Source: Streptomyces sp. NBC_01445 (GTDB taxonomy: Bacteria > Actinomycetota > Actinomycetes > Streptomycetales > Streptomycetaceae). From it: a stretch of DNA of 64,000 nucleotides. This document shows positions 1 to 7,455 of this stretch, one piece after another. The first letter of the stretch is position 1. Every line of letters starts with the position of its first letter. The stretch spans positions 7,355,001-7,419,000 of the forward strand of contig NZ_CP109485.1 in NCBI RefSeq assembly GCF_035918235.1, given 5' to 3'. A model generated the notes under the pieces. The model was not told where the DNA came from, searched no databases, and worked only from the letters and a program-made list of their open reading frames with translations. The position numbers and the translations under genes are program-made.

Positions 1-12
1 CTCAGAGCGCAG

Positions 13-987
13 TCAGCCGCCAACCCCCTCCGCCAGCACCCGAGCCCGGCAATCCGCAGGTGCCCCCCACGCGTCCCGCAGCGGCCGGGCCTTGCGCAGC
101 CACAGCGACAGGTCCAGCTCCTGCGTGTACCCGATGGCCCCATGCAGCTGGAGGGCAGCCCGCGCCGCCGCGTAAGAAGCCTCACCCGCCGCAACCTTCG
201 CCGCGGCGATGTCCCCGGGTGCCATCGAGAGCGCCGCCCCGAACACCAGCGGCCGCGCGAACTCCAGCCCCGTGAGCGCGTCCGCGAGCCGGTGCTTCAC
301 GGCCTGGAAGGAGCCGATGGGGGAGCCGAACTGGGTGCGCTGCGTGGCGTATTCGACGGTCCGGTGCAGCAGGGAGAGGCCCACACCGAGCGACTGCGCG
401 GCGGTGAGGAACGCGGCGAGATCCACGGCCCGGGCGGCAGCGTCCCGCACATCCGGCCCGCGCGCGAGCAGCGTCCCACCCTCCACAGACGGCGCGTAGA
501 GCCGGCGCGCAGGATCGGCGGAGGGCAAGAGAGGCCCGTGGCCGGAGGCAAGCCGCAGCTCATCGCCACAGACGACGAAGACGGCGTCGGCGGAGTCCGC
601 ATCCAGGACGTAAGAACCATCCACACCGAGGGACGCCACCACATCCCCCGAGGCGATCCCGGGAAGCCACTCCTTGGCAACATCAGGCAGGCAGTCCAGA
701 AGCCGAGCCACGGCGGCGGTCTCCACCACGGGTCCGGGCACCCCGAACCGCCCCAACTCCGTAAAGGAAACGGCCAGTTCAACCGGCAGGAGCCCCGCCC
801 CGCCATACGCCTCCGGAACAGCGAGCGCGAAGACACCTGTCCCGCCCAGCCGCGACCACAGCGCCCGCCCGGGCCCGTGATCGCCGGACGACCAGGCGCG
901 GATCACCTCAGGGGTGTCCGCGGCGGTCAGAAGCCGGTCGAGCGTGCGCCCGAACTCGGCCTGCTCCGCGTCGAGGAGGAACCTCAT
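13..987 (-). CDS. Acyl-CoA dehydrogenase, short FadE32/FadE33-like subunit
   Basis: A 324-residue acyl-CoA dehydrogenase, shorter than the usual 380-400 residues, as in the small subunits of the heteromeric actinobacterial steroid dehydrogenases. Family signatures are TQFGSPIGSFQAVKH near residue 215 and HGAIGYTQELDL near residue 280. It is translationally coupled to the larger dehydrogenase upstream through an ATGA overlap. This suggests the two form a heterotetramer of the FadE31/32/33 type acting on CoA esters from the C/D-ring (HIP) fragment. The exact substrate is inferred from context. The gene is complete, with its stop 13 bases from the left edge. Confidence 0.82.
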   Translation of the reverse strand: MRFLLDAEQAEFGRTLDRLLTAADTPEVIRAWSSGDHGPGRALWSRLGGTGVFALAVPEAYGGAGLLPVELAVSFTELGRFGVPGPVVETAAVARLLDCLPDVAKEWLPGIASGDVVASLGVDGSYVLDADSADAVFVVCGDELRLASGHGPLLPSADPARRLYAPSVEGGTLLARGPDVRDAAARAVDLAAFLTAAQSLGVGLSLLHRTVEYATQRTQFGSPIGSFQAVKHRLADALTGLEFARPLVFGAALSMAPGDIAAAKVAAGEASYAAARAALQLHGAIGYTQELDLSLWLRKARPLRDAWGAPADCRARVLAEGVGG

Positions 988-2132
988 CAGCGCCGTCCCT
1001 TCGGCAGGCCGAGCAGCCGCTCGGCGATGATGTCGCGCTGGATCTCATTGGTGCCCGCATAAATGGGCCCGGCGAGCGAGAAGACATACCCCTCACCCCA
1101 CCCACCGCGGTCATCGGCCAACTCGCCGTCGGAGCCGAGCAGATCGAGCGCGGTCTCATGCAGAGCGATGTCGTACTCCGACCAGAACACCTTGTTCAGA
1201 CTGGACTCGGCCCCGATCGTCTGACCGGCGGCGAACCGCGATGCGTTGGCGTACGTGAACAGCTGATACGCCCGCGCCCCGATCAAGGCATCGGCAACGC
1301 GATCGCGGATCCCGGCATCCTCCCCCCGCTCCCCCCACAGCCGTACGAGCCGATCGGCGGCAGCAAGGAAGCGCCCGGGCGACCGGAGCGTGAGCCCCCG
1401 CTCGTTCCCCGTAGTCGACATAGCGATACGCCACCCGTTGCCCGGCTCGCCGATGACGTCTTCGTCAGGCACGAAGACCCGGTCGAGGAACAGCTCGGCG
1501 AACGCCGGTTTCCCGTCGAGCCGCCCGATGGGCCGCACGGTCACCCCGGGCGCCCGCAGGTCGAACATCAGGTAGGTCAGCCCCTGATGGGGCTTGGGCG
1601 CGTCAGGATCCGTACGGAAGATCCCGAAGGCCCGGTCGGCGAAGGCGGCCCGCGATGACCAGGTCTTCTGCCCGGACAGCAGCCAGCCCCCCTCCGTGCG
1701 CACGGCCCTGGACTTGAGGGACGCCAGGTCGGACCCGGCCTCCGGCTCGGACCAGGCCTGCGCCCAGATCGTCTCGCCGCTCGCCACGGAGGGCAGCACC
1801 CGGGCCCGCTGCTCAGGTGTGCCGTGGTCGAAGAGGGTCGGCGCAAGCAGGTTGATGCCGTTCTGCGAGACACGCCCAGGGGCGCCCGAGGCGTAGTACT
1901 CCTCCTCGAAGAGCAGCCACGAAAAGATGTCGGCGCCCCGCCCCCCGTACTCCTCGGGCCAGGACACCACCGACCAGCGCCCGGCGTGAAGCTGCGCCTC
2001 CCACGCGCGATGCGCGGCGAACCCTTCCCCGGTCTCAAGTGAAGGCAGCGGCTCGCCCGGAACATGCCCGGCGAGCCACGCACGGGCCTCGGCGCGGAAC
2101 GCGTCCTCGGCGGGCGTGAAGTCGAGGTCCAT
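987..2132 (-). CDS. Acyl-CoA dehydrogenase, FadE31-like
   Basis: A full-length flavin-dependent acyl-CoA dehydrogenase of 381 residues. It carries the N-terminal helical domain (YGGRGADIFSWLLFEEEYY near 65), the substrate/FAD loop AQAWSEPEAGSDLASL near 125, and the C-terminal motif IYAGTNEIQRDIIAERLLGL. Both ends use ATGA overlaps: its start overlaps the stop of the hydratase gene and its stop overlaps the start of the small dehydrogenase. It is the middle gene of a three-gene minus-strand operon. The operon faces fadE30-ipdF-kstR2-fadA6, so a role in HIP-CoA beta-oxidation is inferred. Confidence 0.85.
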   Translation of the reverse strand: MDLDFTPAEDAFRAEARAWLAGHVPGEPLPSLETGEGFAAHRAWEAQLHAGRWSVVSWPEEYGGRGADIFSWLLFEEEYYASGAPGRVSQNGINLLAPTLFDHGTPEQRARVLPSVASGETIWAQAWSEPEAGSDLASLKSRAVRTEGGWLLSGQKTWSSRAAFADRAFGIFRTDPDAPKPHQGLTYLMFDLRAPGVTVRPIGRLDGKPAFAELFLDRVFVPDEDVIGEPGNGWRIAMSTTGNERGLTLRSPGRFLAAADRLVRLWGERGEDAGIRDRVADALIGARAYQLFTYANASRFAAGQTIGAESSLNKVFWSEYDIALHETALDLLGSDGELADDRGGWGEGYVFSLAGPIYAGTNEIQRDIIAERLLGLPKGRR

Positions 2133-3025
2133 CAGGCGTTCGCCTCCTTCATCGCGCGTACGTCCATGCCGCCGAGGGAGTCCTTCGCGGTCTCCGCGTT
2201 GTGCGCGTGGGCGAGGTGGTGCAGGCCGAACACGGAGTCCATGCCGGCGTGCAGGCCCTGAAGGTCCTCGGCCTGGTTCACCGCCCGCTTGGTGAGGGCG
2301 AGCCCGAGCCGCGGCATCTCGGCGACGCGCAGCGCCAACTCATCGGCCGCCCCCGCCAGTTCGCCGCGCGGGACGACGCGGTTGACCATCCCCACCTCGT
2401 ACGCCCGCCGGGCGGTCATCCGGTCGCCGGTGAACAGGAACTCCTTGGCGACGCGAGGCGGCATCACCCACGGGTGCGCGAAGTACTCGACGCCGGGGAT
2501 CCCCATGCGCACGACGGGATCGGCGAAGAACGCGTCGTCGGAGGCCACGATCAGGTCGCAGACCCAGGCGAGCATGAGCCCGCCCGCCACACACGCCCCG
2601 TGGACCGAGGCGATCACCGGCTTCGGCAGCTCGCGCCAGCGCCGGCACATGCCCAGGTACACCTCCGACTCGCGGGCGAACCGCGATTCGGCGCCCTGCT
2701 TGTCGGAGTGGTCCCACCAGAGCCCGGCCCGCCGCTCGAAGGGCAGATGCGCGTCCCGCTCGGGGGTGCCGATGTCGTGCCCCGCGGAGAAGTGGTCACC
2801 CGCGCCGGCGAGGACCACGGCCTTGACGTCGGGGTCGTCGGCCGCGCGGTAGAAAGCCGCGTCCAGGGCGTAGGTCATCGCCGAGTTCTGCGCGTTGCGG
2901 TATCGCGGACGGTTCATCGTCACGTACGCGACCGGGCCGCGGCGCTCGTACAGGACGGGCTCGGTCGGGGCGGGCTCGGGGCCGTCCTGCGAGACGCGCT
3001 CGGGGCTGTCGTGGGCTGCGGGCAT
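2132..3025 (-). CDS. Enoyl-CoA hydratase/isomerase family protein (steroid C/D-ring operon)
   Basis: A crotonase-fold protein of 297 residues. It has the oxyanion-hole segments SAGHDIG near 100 and HGACVAGGLMLAW near 150, plus the substrate-loop segment DPVVRMGIPGVEYFAHPW. It is first in an operon with two acyl-CoA dehydrogenases. Starts at 3034 and 3025 are possible. I prefer 3025 because the GGGAAGG ribosome site abuts 3034 with no spacing but lies about 9 nt before 3025. The KstR2-like operator at 3040-3059 sits just upstream. It is related to the mycobacterial EchA proteins of cholesterol catabolism, but I cannot name the orthologue with confidence. Confidence 0.82.
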   Translation of the reverse strand: MPAAHDSPERVSQDGPEPAPTEPVLYERRGPVAYVTMNRPRYRNAQNSAMTYALDAAFYRAADDPDVKAVVLAGAGDHFSAGHDIGTPERDAHLPFERRAGLWWDHSDKQGAESRFARESEVYLGMCRRWRELPKPVIASVHGACVAGGLMLAWVCDLIVASDDAFFADPVVRMGIPGVEYFAHPWVMPPRVAKEFLFTGDRMTARRAYEVGMVNRVVPRGELAGAADELALRVAEMPRLGLALTKRAVNQAEDLQGLHAGMDSVFGLHHLAHAHNAETAKDSLGGMDVRAMKEANA

Positions 3026-3039
3026 CGGAAACATCCTTC

Positions 3040-3059
3040 CCTAACAAGTGTTTGGTAGG
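3040..3059. promoter_or_regulatory. KstR2-like operator in the divergent hydratase/fadE30 promoter
   Basis: The imperfect 20-bp palindrome CCTAACAAGTGTTTGGTAGG lies in the gap between two divergent operons. Its core at 3043-3056 agrees with the mycobacterial KstR2 motif AnCAAGnnCTTGnT, as I remember it, at all but one defined position. A sequence sharing CCTAAC and TGTTTGGTAGG recurs at 13747-13766 between echA20 and the SDR genes. The nearest start codons are only 14-15 nt away on each side. Bound protein would therefore block both promoters, and the fadE30 transcript may be leaderless. Binding by the kstR2-like gene at 5034 is inferred. Confidence 0.6.
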
Positions 3060-3072
3060 TTAACGTACGTCC

Positions 3073-4215
3073 ATGAGCAGCGTCGAGGAGTTTCGCGCCG
3101 AGATCCGGGCCTGGCTCGCGGACCATCTCGTGGGGGAGTTCGCCGAGTTGAGGGGCCGCGGCGGGCCGGGCCGTGAGCACGAGGCGTTCGAGGGGCGGCT
3201 CGCCTGGGAGCGGCACATGGCGGCGCACGGGTGGACCTGTGTCGGCTGGCCCGTCGAGCACGGCGGCCGCGGCGCGAGTCTCGAGGAGCAGATCGCGTTC
3301 CACGAGGAGTACGCGCTCGCGGACGCGCCCGCCCGGGTCAACCACATAGGGGAGCAGCTCCTCGGCCCGACGCTCATCGCCTTCGGCACCGAGGAGCAGA
3401 AGAAGCGGTTCCTGCCGCCGGTCGTCGCGGTCGAGGAGCTGTGGTGCCAGGGCTACAGCGAGCCGGACGCGGGCTCCGACCTGGCGAACGTCCGCACGAG
3501 AGGCGCCCTTTCACCCGACGGGTCGCAGTGGGTCGTGGACGGGCAGAAGATCTGGACCTCGCTCGCCCATGAGGCCCAGTGGTGCTTCGTCGTGGCCCGC
3601 ACCGAATCCGGCTCGCGACGGCACGCGGGCCTGTCCTACCTCCTCGTACCCCTGGACCAGCCGGGCGTCGAGGTGCGCCCCATCGTGCAGCTCACGGGCA
3701 CCAGCGAGTTCAACGAGGTGTTCTTCGACGGCGCCCGCACCGACGCGTCCCACGTCGTCGGCGAGCCCGGCGACGGCTGGCGGATCGCGATGGCCACCCT
3801 CGGCTTCGAGCGCGGCGTCTCCACCCTTGGCCAGCAGGTCGGGTTCCGCCGCGAATGGGACGGCCTCGCGGCGCTGGCCAGGAGGAACGGCGCGATCGCC
3901 GACCCCCTGATTCGCGACCGGCTCGTCCAGGCCTGGATCGACCTGGAAGCCATGGCGGCCTCCGCGCGGCGCGGCGTCGACCCCTCCGTCGGCAAGCTCC
4001 ACTGGGCGGCCTGGCACCGCGGCCTCGGCGAGCTCGCCATGGACGTGTGCGGTGCCGCGTCCACGATCGCCGCCGGCGAGCCGTACGAACTCGACGACTG
4101 GCAGCGGCTGTTCCTCTTCTCCCGCGCCGACACCATCTACGCCGGATCCGACGAGATCCAGAAGAACATCGTCGCCGAGCGCCTGCTCGGCCTGCCCAAG
4201 GAGGCGCGGGTATGA
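3073..4215 (+). CDS. fadE30: Acyl-CoA dehydrogenase, FadE30-like
   Basis: A 380-residue acyl-CoA dehydrogenase with the loop CQGYSEPDAGSDLANVR near 120 and the C-terminal signature IYAGSDEIQKNIVAERLLGL. It heads a plus-strand operon with the order dehydrogenase, SDR, TetR regulator, thiolase. Apart from one inserted gene, this is the order of M. tuberculosis fadE30, Rv3559c (ipdF), kstR2, fadA6. By that synteny it would introduce the double bond into the 5-hydroxy-methylhexahydroindanone propionyl-CoA side chain. No clear Shine-Dalgarno precedes the ATG and the operator ends 14 nt away, so leaderless initiation is possible. The stop overlaps the next start (ATGA). Confidence 0.86.
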   Translation: MSSVEEFRAEIRAWLADHLVGEFAELRGRGGPGREHEAFEGRLAWERHMAAHGWTCVGWPVEHGGRGASLEEQIAFHEEYALADAPARVNHIGEQLLGPTLIAFGTEEQKKRFLPPVVAVEELWCQGYSEPDAGSDLANVRTRGALSPDGSQWVVDGQKIWTSLAHEAQWCFVVARTESGSRRHAGLSYLLVPLDQPGVEVRPIVQLTGTSEFNEVFFDGARTDASHVVGEPGDGWRIAMATLGFERGVSTLGQQVGFRREWDGLAALARRNGAIADPLIRDRLVQAWIDLEAMAASARRGVDPSVGKLHWAAWHRGLGELAMDVCGAASTIAAGEPYELDDWQRLFLFSRADTIYAGSDEIQKNIVAERLLGLPKEARV

Positions 4216-4997
4216 GCGCGAAGCCCGAGTACGTGCCGGGCCACGGCCTGCTGAAGGGGCGGACGGCCGTCATCACGGCGGCCGCCGGAGCCGGGATCGG
4301 CGGGGCGACGGCACGCAAGTTCCTCGAAGAGGGCGCCCGCGTCGTCATCAGTGACGCGCACGCCCGCAGGCTCAAGGAGAGCGAGCAGGCGCTCGCCGAC
4401 GAGTTCGGCGCGGGGAACGTCGCCTCACTGCCCTGCGACGTCACCGACGAGGAACAGGTCGGCGCCCTGTTCGCGCTGGCCGCCGAAACGCACGGCGGCC
4501 TCGACATCGTGGTCAACAACGCGGGTCTCGGCGGCACTTCGGACCTCGTCGACATGACCGACGACCAGTGGACGCGCGTCCTCGACGTCACGCTGAACGG
4601 CACGTTCCGGTGCACGAGAGCCGCCCTGCGCTCCTTCCGCGACACCGGCCGCCACGGCGTCGTCGTGAACAACGCGTCCGTCGTCGGCTGGCGCGCCCAG
4701 GCCGGACAGGCCCACTACGCCGCCGCGAAGGCGGGCGTCATGGCCCTCACCCGCTGCGCCGCGATCGAGGCCGCCGAGTACGGAGTCCGGGTCAACGCGG
4801 TCTCGCCCAGCCTCGCCATGCACCCCCACCTCGTGAAGGTCACCTCCGCCGAACTCCTCGCCGAACTCACCGAGAAGGAAGCCTTCGGCCGGTACGCCGA
4901 ACCCTGGGAGATCGCCAACGTGATCGTGTTCCTGGCGTCCGGCTACTCCTCGTACATGACGGGCGAGATCGTCTCCGTCAGCAGCCAGCATGCGTAG
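4212..4997 (+). CDS. ipdF: SDR oxidoreductase, IpdF-like (5-hydroxy-HIP-CoA dehydrogenase)
   Basis: A short-chain dehydrogenase of 261 residues. It has a glycine-rich nucleotide site (ITAAAGAGIGGATA near 25), VVNNAGLGG near 100, a catalytic Ser in NNASVVG, and Tyr/Lys in YAAAKAG. The ATG at 4212 overlaps the fadE30 stop; longer upstream open frames are extensions in another gene's reading frame. Placed between fadE30 and kstR2, it matches Rv3559c (IpdF), which oxidises the 5-hydroxyl of the indane intermediate. The coenzyme has not been established from sequence. Confidence 0.85.
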   Translation: MSAKPEYVPGHGLLKGRTAVITAAAGAGIGGATARKFLEEGARVVISDAHARRLKESEQALADEFGAGNVASLPCDVTDEEQVGALFALAAETHGGLDIVVNNAGLGGTSDLVDMTDDQWTRVLDVTLNGTFRCTRAALRSFRDTGRHGVVVNNASVVGWRAQAGQAHYAAAKAGVMALTRCAAIEAAEYGVRVNAVSPSLAMHPHLVKVTSAELLAELTEKEAFGRYAEPWEIANVIVFLASGYSSYMTGEIVSVSSQHA

Positions 4998-5033
4998 CGC
5001 CGCGGGCGCGCCGGTGAGGACGACAATGGACCC

Positions 5034-5654
5034 GTGCCTACCAAGAAGAAGCCCCAGGTGACCGCCTCGCCCGAGCGCCGCCGCGAACTCCTCGACACCG
5101 CGGCCGAGGTCTTCGCCGCCCAGGGGTACAACGCCACCACCGTCCGCAAGATCGCCGACCACGCGGGCATGCTCGCGGGCAGCCTCTACTACCACTTCGA
5201 CTCCAAGGAGTCGATGCTCGAAGAGATCCTGCGGACCTTCCTCGACGAGCTGTGGCACGGATACGACTCCGTCCTCGACTCCCGGCTCGGCCCCAGGGAA
5301 ACCCTGGAGGCCCTCGTCACCGAGTCCTTCCGCGAGATCGACCGGCACCGCGCCGCCGTCGCCATCTACCAGAAGGAGTCCAAGCACCTCGCCGTCCAGG
5401 AGCGCTTCGAGTTCCTGGCCGCCTCCCAGCGCAAGTTCGAGAAGGCGTGGCTCTCCACCCTGGAGCGCGGCGTCGCCGCCGAGGTGTTCCGCGCCGACCT
5501 CGACATCCGGCTCACCTACCGGTTCGTCCGCGACACCGTCTGGGTCGCCGCGTCCTGGTACCGCCCCGGCGGACAGCACAGCCCCGAGGAGATCGCCCGC
5601 CAGTACCTCTCGATGGTCCTGGACGGCATCGCCGTACGCGCCACCCAACCCTGA
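5034..5654 (+). CDS. kstR2: TetR-family regulator, KstR2-like
   Basis: A 206-residue TetR repressor beginning at GTG, with the N-terminal helix-turn-helix spanning RRRELLDTAAEVFAAQGYN to SLYYHFDSKESML (residues about 13-60). The C-terminal half is the ligand-binding domain typical of acyl-CoA-sensing TetR proteins. It lies inside the fadE30-ipdF-fadA6 operon exactly as kstR2 does in mycobacteria, where the repressor responds to HIP-CoA. I infer it controls the divergent promoters at 3040-3059 and 13747-13766 and so regulates itself. Confidence 0.84.
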   Translation: MPTKKKPQVTASPERRRELLDTAAEVFAAQGYNATTVRKIADHAGMLAGSLYYHFDSKESMLEEILRTFLDELWHGYDSVLDSRLGPRETLEALVTESFREIDRHRAAVAIYQKESKHLAVQERFEFLAASQRKFEKAWLSTLERGVAAEVFRADLDIRLTYRFVRDTVWVAASWYRPGGQHSPEEIARQYLSMVLDGIAVRATQP

Positions 5655-5667
5655 AGGGAAACCCGTC

Positions 5668-6825
5668 ATGGCCGAGGCCTACATAGTCGAAGCGGTCCGC
5701 ACCCCCGTAGGACGGCGCAAGGGAGGCCTCGCCGCCGCCCACCCCGCCGACCTCGGCGCGCACGTCCTGAAGGAGCTCGTCGCCCGCTCCGGGATCGACC
5801 CCGCCGCCGTCGAGGACGTCGTCTTCGGCTGCCTCGACACGGTGGGCCCGCAGGCCGGTGACATCGCGCGGACGGCCTGGCTCGCCGCCGGCCTCCCCGA
5901 GGAGGTCCCCGGCGTGACCATCGACCGCCAGTGCGGTTCGTCACAGCAGGCCGTGCACTTCGCGGCGCAGGGCGTCCTCTCCGGCACCCAGGACCTCGTC
6001 GTCGCCGGCGGCACCCAGAACATGACGCAGATCCCCATCGCCTTCGCCTCCCGCCAGGCCGCCGAGCCCCTCGGCCTCACCGACGGCCCGTTCGCGGGCA
6101 GCGAGGGCTGGCGCGCCCGCTACGGCGACCAGCCGGTGAACCAGTTCCACGGCGCCGAGCTCATCGCCCGCAAGTGGGGCATCACCCGCCGTGACCAGGA
6201 GGAGTGGGCCCTGCGCTCCCACGAGCGCGCGATCCGCGCCATCGACGAGGGCCGCTTCGCCCGTGAGACCTCCGCCTACGGGGACGTCACCGTCGACGAG
6301 GGCCCCCGCCGCGACACCACCCTGGAGAAGATGGCGGGCCTCAAGCCCGTCGTCGAAGGCGGCACGATCACCGCGGCCTGTTCCTCGCAGGTCTCCGACG
6401 GCGCCGCCGCGCTGCTCCTCGCCTCGGAGCGCGCCGTACGCGAGCACGGCCTGACCCCGCGCGCCCGCGTCCATCACCTCTCCGTACGCGGCGAGGACCC
6501 CATCCGCATGCTCTCCGCGCCGATCCCCGCGACCGCGTACGCGCTGAAGAAGACCGGCATGTCCATGGACGACATCGACCTCGTCGAGATCAACGAGGCC
6601 TTCGCCCCCGTGGTCCTCGCCTGGCTCAAGGAGACGGGCACGGACCCGGAGAAGGTGAACGTGAACGGAGGAGCGATCGCGCTGGGCCACCCCCTCGGCG
6701 CGACCGGCGCGAAGCTGATGACGACCCTGCTGCACGAGCTGGAGCGCACGGGCGGGCGCTACGGACTGCAGACGATGTGCGAAGGAGGGGGCCAGGCGAA
6801 CGTCACGATCATCGAGCGTCTGTAG
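5668..6825 (+). CDS. fadA6: Thiolase, FadA6-like
   Basis: A 385-residue thiolase with the acyl-accepting Cys89 in DRQCGSSQQA, His341 in GGAIALGHPLGATG and the catalytic Cys371 in MCEGGGQAN. It follows kstR2 by 13 nt and has AAGGGAAACC just upstream of its ATG. Its place at the end of the fadE30-ipdF-kstR2 operon makes it the likely FadA6, which removes acetyl-CoA from the CoA-activated propionate side chain of the C/D-ring fragment. Confidence 0.87.
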   Translation: MAEAYIVEAVRTPVGRRKGGLAAAHPADLGAHVLKELVARSGIDPAAVEDVVFGCLDTVGPQAGDIARTAWLAAGLPEEVPGVTIDRQCGSSQQAVHFAAQGVLSGTQDLVVAGGTQNMTQIPIAFASRQAAEPLGLTDGPFAGSEGWRARYGDQPVNQFHGAELIARKWGITRRDQEEWALRSHERAIRAIDEGRFARETSAYGDVTVDEGPRRDTTLEKMAGLKPVVEGGTITAACSSQVSDGAAALLLASERAVREHGLTPRARVHHLSVRGEDPIRMLSAPIPATAYALKKTGMSMDDIDLVEINEAFAPVVLAWLKETGTDPEKVNVNGGAIALGHPLGATGAKLMTTLLHELERTGGRYGLQTMCEGGGQANVTIIERL

Positions 6826-6885
6826 CCCCGTGAGGGTCGTGCTAAGGTCGATGACGTTGCAGTTTTGGTACCCATAGACTTTATG

Positions 6886-6915
6886 TGCGCCTGACGGGAA
6901 TGTTCCTCAGGCGCA
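6886..6915 (+). promoter_or_regulatory. Hairpin in the cold-shock gene leader or fadA6 terminator
   Basis: A perfect 9-bp inverted repeat (TGCGCCTGA at 6886-6894, TCAGGCGCA at 6907-6915) with a 12-nt loop, followed by TTATTGTTTT. It lies 61 nt after fadA6 and 110 nt before the cold-shock start. It could end fadA6 transcripts (U-rich tail) or be a thermosensitive leader element, since cold-shock mRNAs usually have long structured 5' leaders. A poor promoter candidate (TTGCAG at 6857, TTTATG at 6880) lies just upstream, which would place the hairpin within the leader. Confidence 0.5.
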
Positions 6916-7011
6916 TTATTGTTTTCCGGCCGGTCCTCCGGGCCAACTCCGGATGGGGCTCAATGGTGCGACTGGAGATTCGAAGGACTCGGATTTCCGT
7001 ACCGCCCCAGT

Positions 7012-7020
7012 AAAGGAGAT
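7012..7020 (+). promoter_or_regulatory. Strong ribosome binding site of the cold-shock gene
   Basis: AAAGGAGAT is a near-perfect Shine-Dalgarno 4 nt before the ATG at 7025. It fixes the start of the 67-residue cold-shock protein, although the frame is open further upstream. Confidence 0.8.
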
Positions 7021-7024
7021 TGTT

Positions 7025-7228
7025 ATGGCCACCGGAACCGTGAAGTGGTTCAACTCGGAAAAGGGCTTCGGCTTCATTGAGCAGGACGGCGGCGGCGCCG
7101 ACGTCTTCGCCCACTACTCGAACATCGCCACCCAGGGCTTCCGTGAGCTCCAGGAGGGCCAGAAGGTGACGTTCGACGTCACGCAGGGCCAGAAGGGCCC
7201 CCAGGCGGAGAACATCCTCCCCGCCTGA
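7025..7228 (+). CDS. Cold-shock protein, CspA family
   Basis: A 67-residue single cold-shock-domain protein. RNP1 is KGFGFIEQ (residues about 14-21) and RNP2 is VFAHYSNI (about 28-35), preceded by the conserved start [12 protein letters not shown]. Such proteins bind single-stranded RNA/DNA and act as RNA chaperones in the cytoplasm. A DEAD-box helicase follows on the same strand, a pairing also seen elsewhere in Streptomyces. The gene sits between two halves of the steroid cluster and has no obvious link to it. Confidence 0.95.
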   Translation: MATGTVKWFNSEKGFGFIEQDGGGADVFAHYSNIATQGFRELQEGQKVTFDVTQGQKGPQAENILPA

Positions 7229-7258
7229 AACACCGCTTGATCCCAGGATCACGCACCC

Positions 7259-7302
7259 CACGGCCGGGGTCCGCACCGCGAAGGTGCGGGCCCCGGCCCG
7301 TG
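7259..7302 (+). terminator. Hairpin terminator after the cold-shock gene
   Basis: A long GC-rich inverted repeat about 30 nt after the stop. Arms 7263-7277 and 7283-7297 pair over 15 bp with one G-U, closing a GCGAA loop, and the pairing extends outward past one bulge. There is no U-run, as is usual in Streptomyces. Confidence 0.65.
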
Positions 7303-7329
7303 CTGTCCCCAGGCCGGCGGCCCCGTGGG

Positions 7330-7396
7330 GCCTGTGGTCACATTCCCGTCCGCCTGGCGGCCCGCCCTCCAGGCGGACGGGAATGTGACGACAGGC
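7330..7396 (+). repeat. Very long perfect hairpin before the DEAD-box helicase
   Basis: Arms 7337-7357 and 7369-7389 are exact reverse complements over 21 bp around an 11-nt loop. After one G-G mismatch, pairing continues for six more base pairs out to 7330/7396. It is the longest hairpin I noticed in the window. It comes after a separate terminator and 60 nt before the helicase start. Possible roles are an attenuator or RNase III site in the helicase leader, a second terminator, or a remnant of a mobile inverted repeat. It resembles no riboswitch I know. Confidence 0.75.
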
Positions 7397-7455
7397 TCTA
7401 GACGCGTCGATGGCCACCGGCTCCCGGCCGCCCAGGCCCAGGAAGGCATGCCCGC

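Noticed and set aside
4425..5669. A 414-codon minus-strand frame antisense to ipdF and kstR2
   Set aside because: The composition is typical of a shadow frame and both plus-strand genes have clear family motifs.
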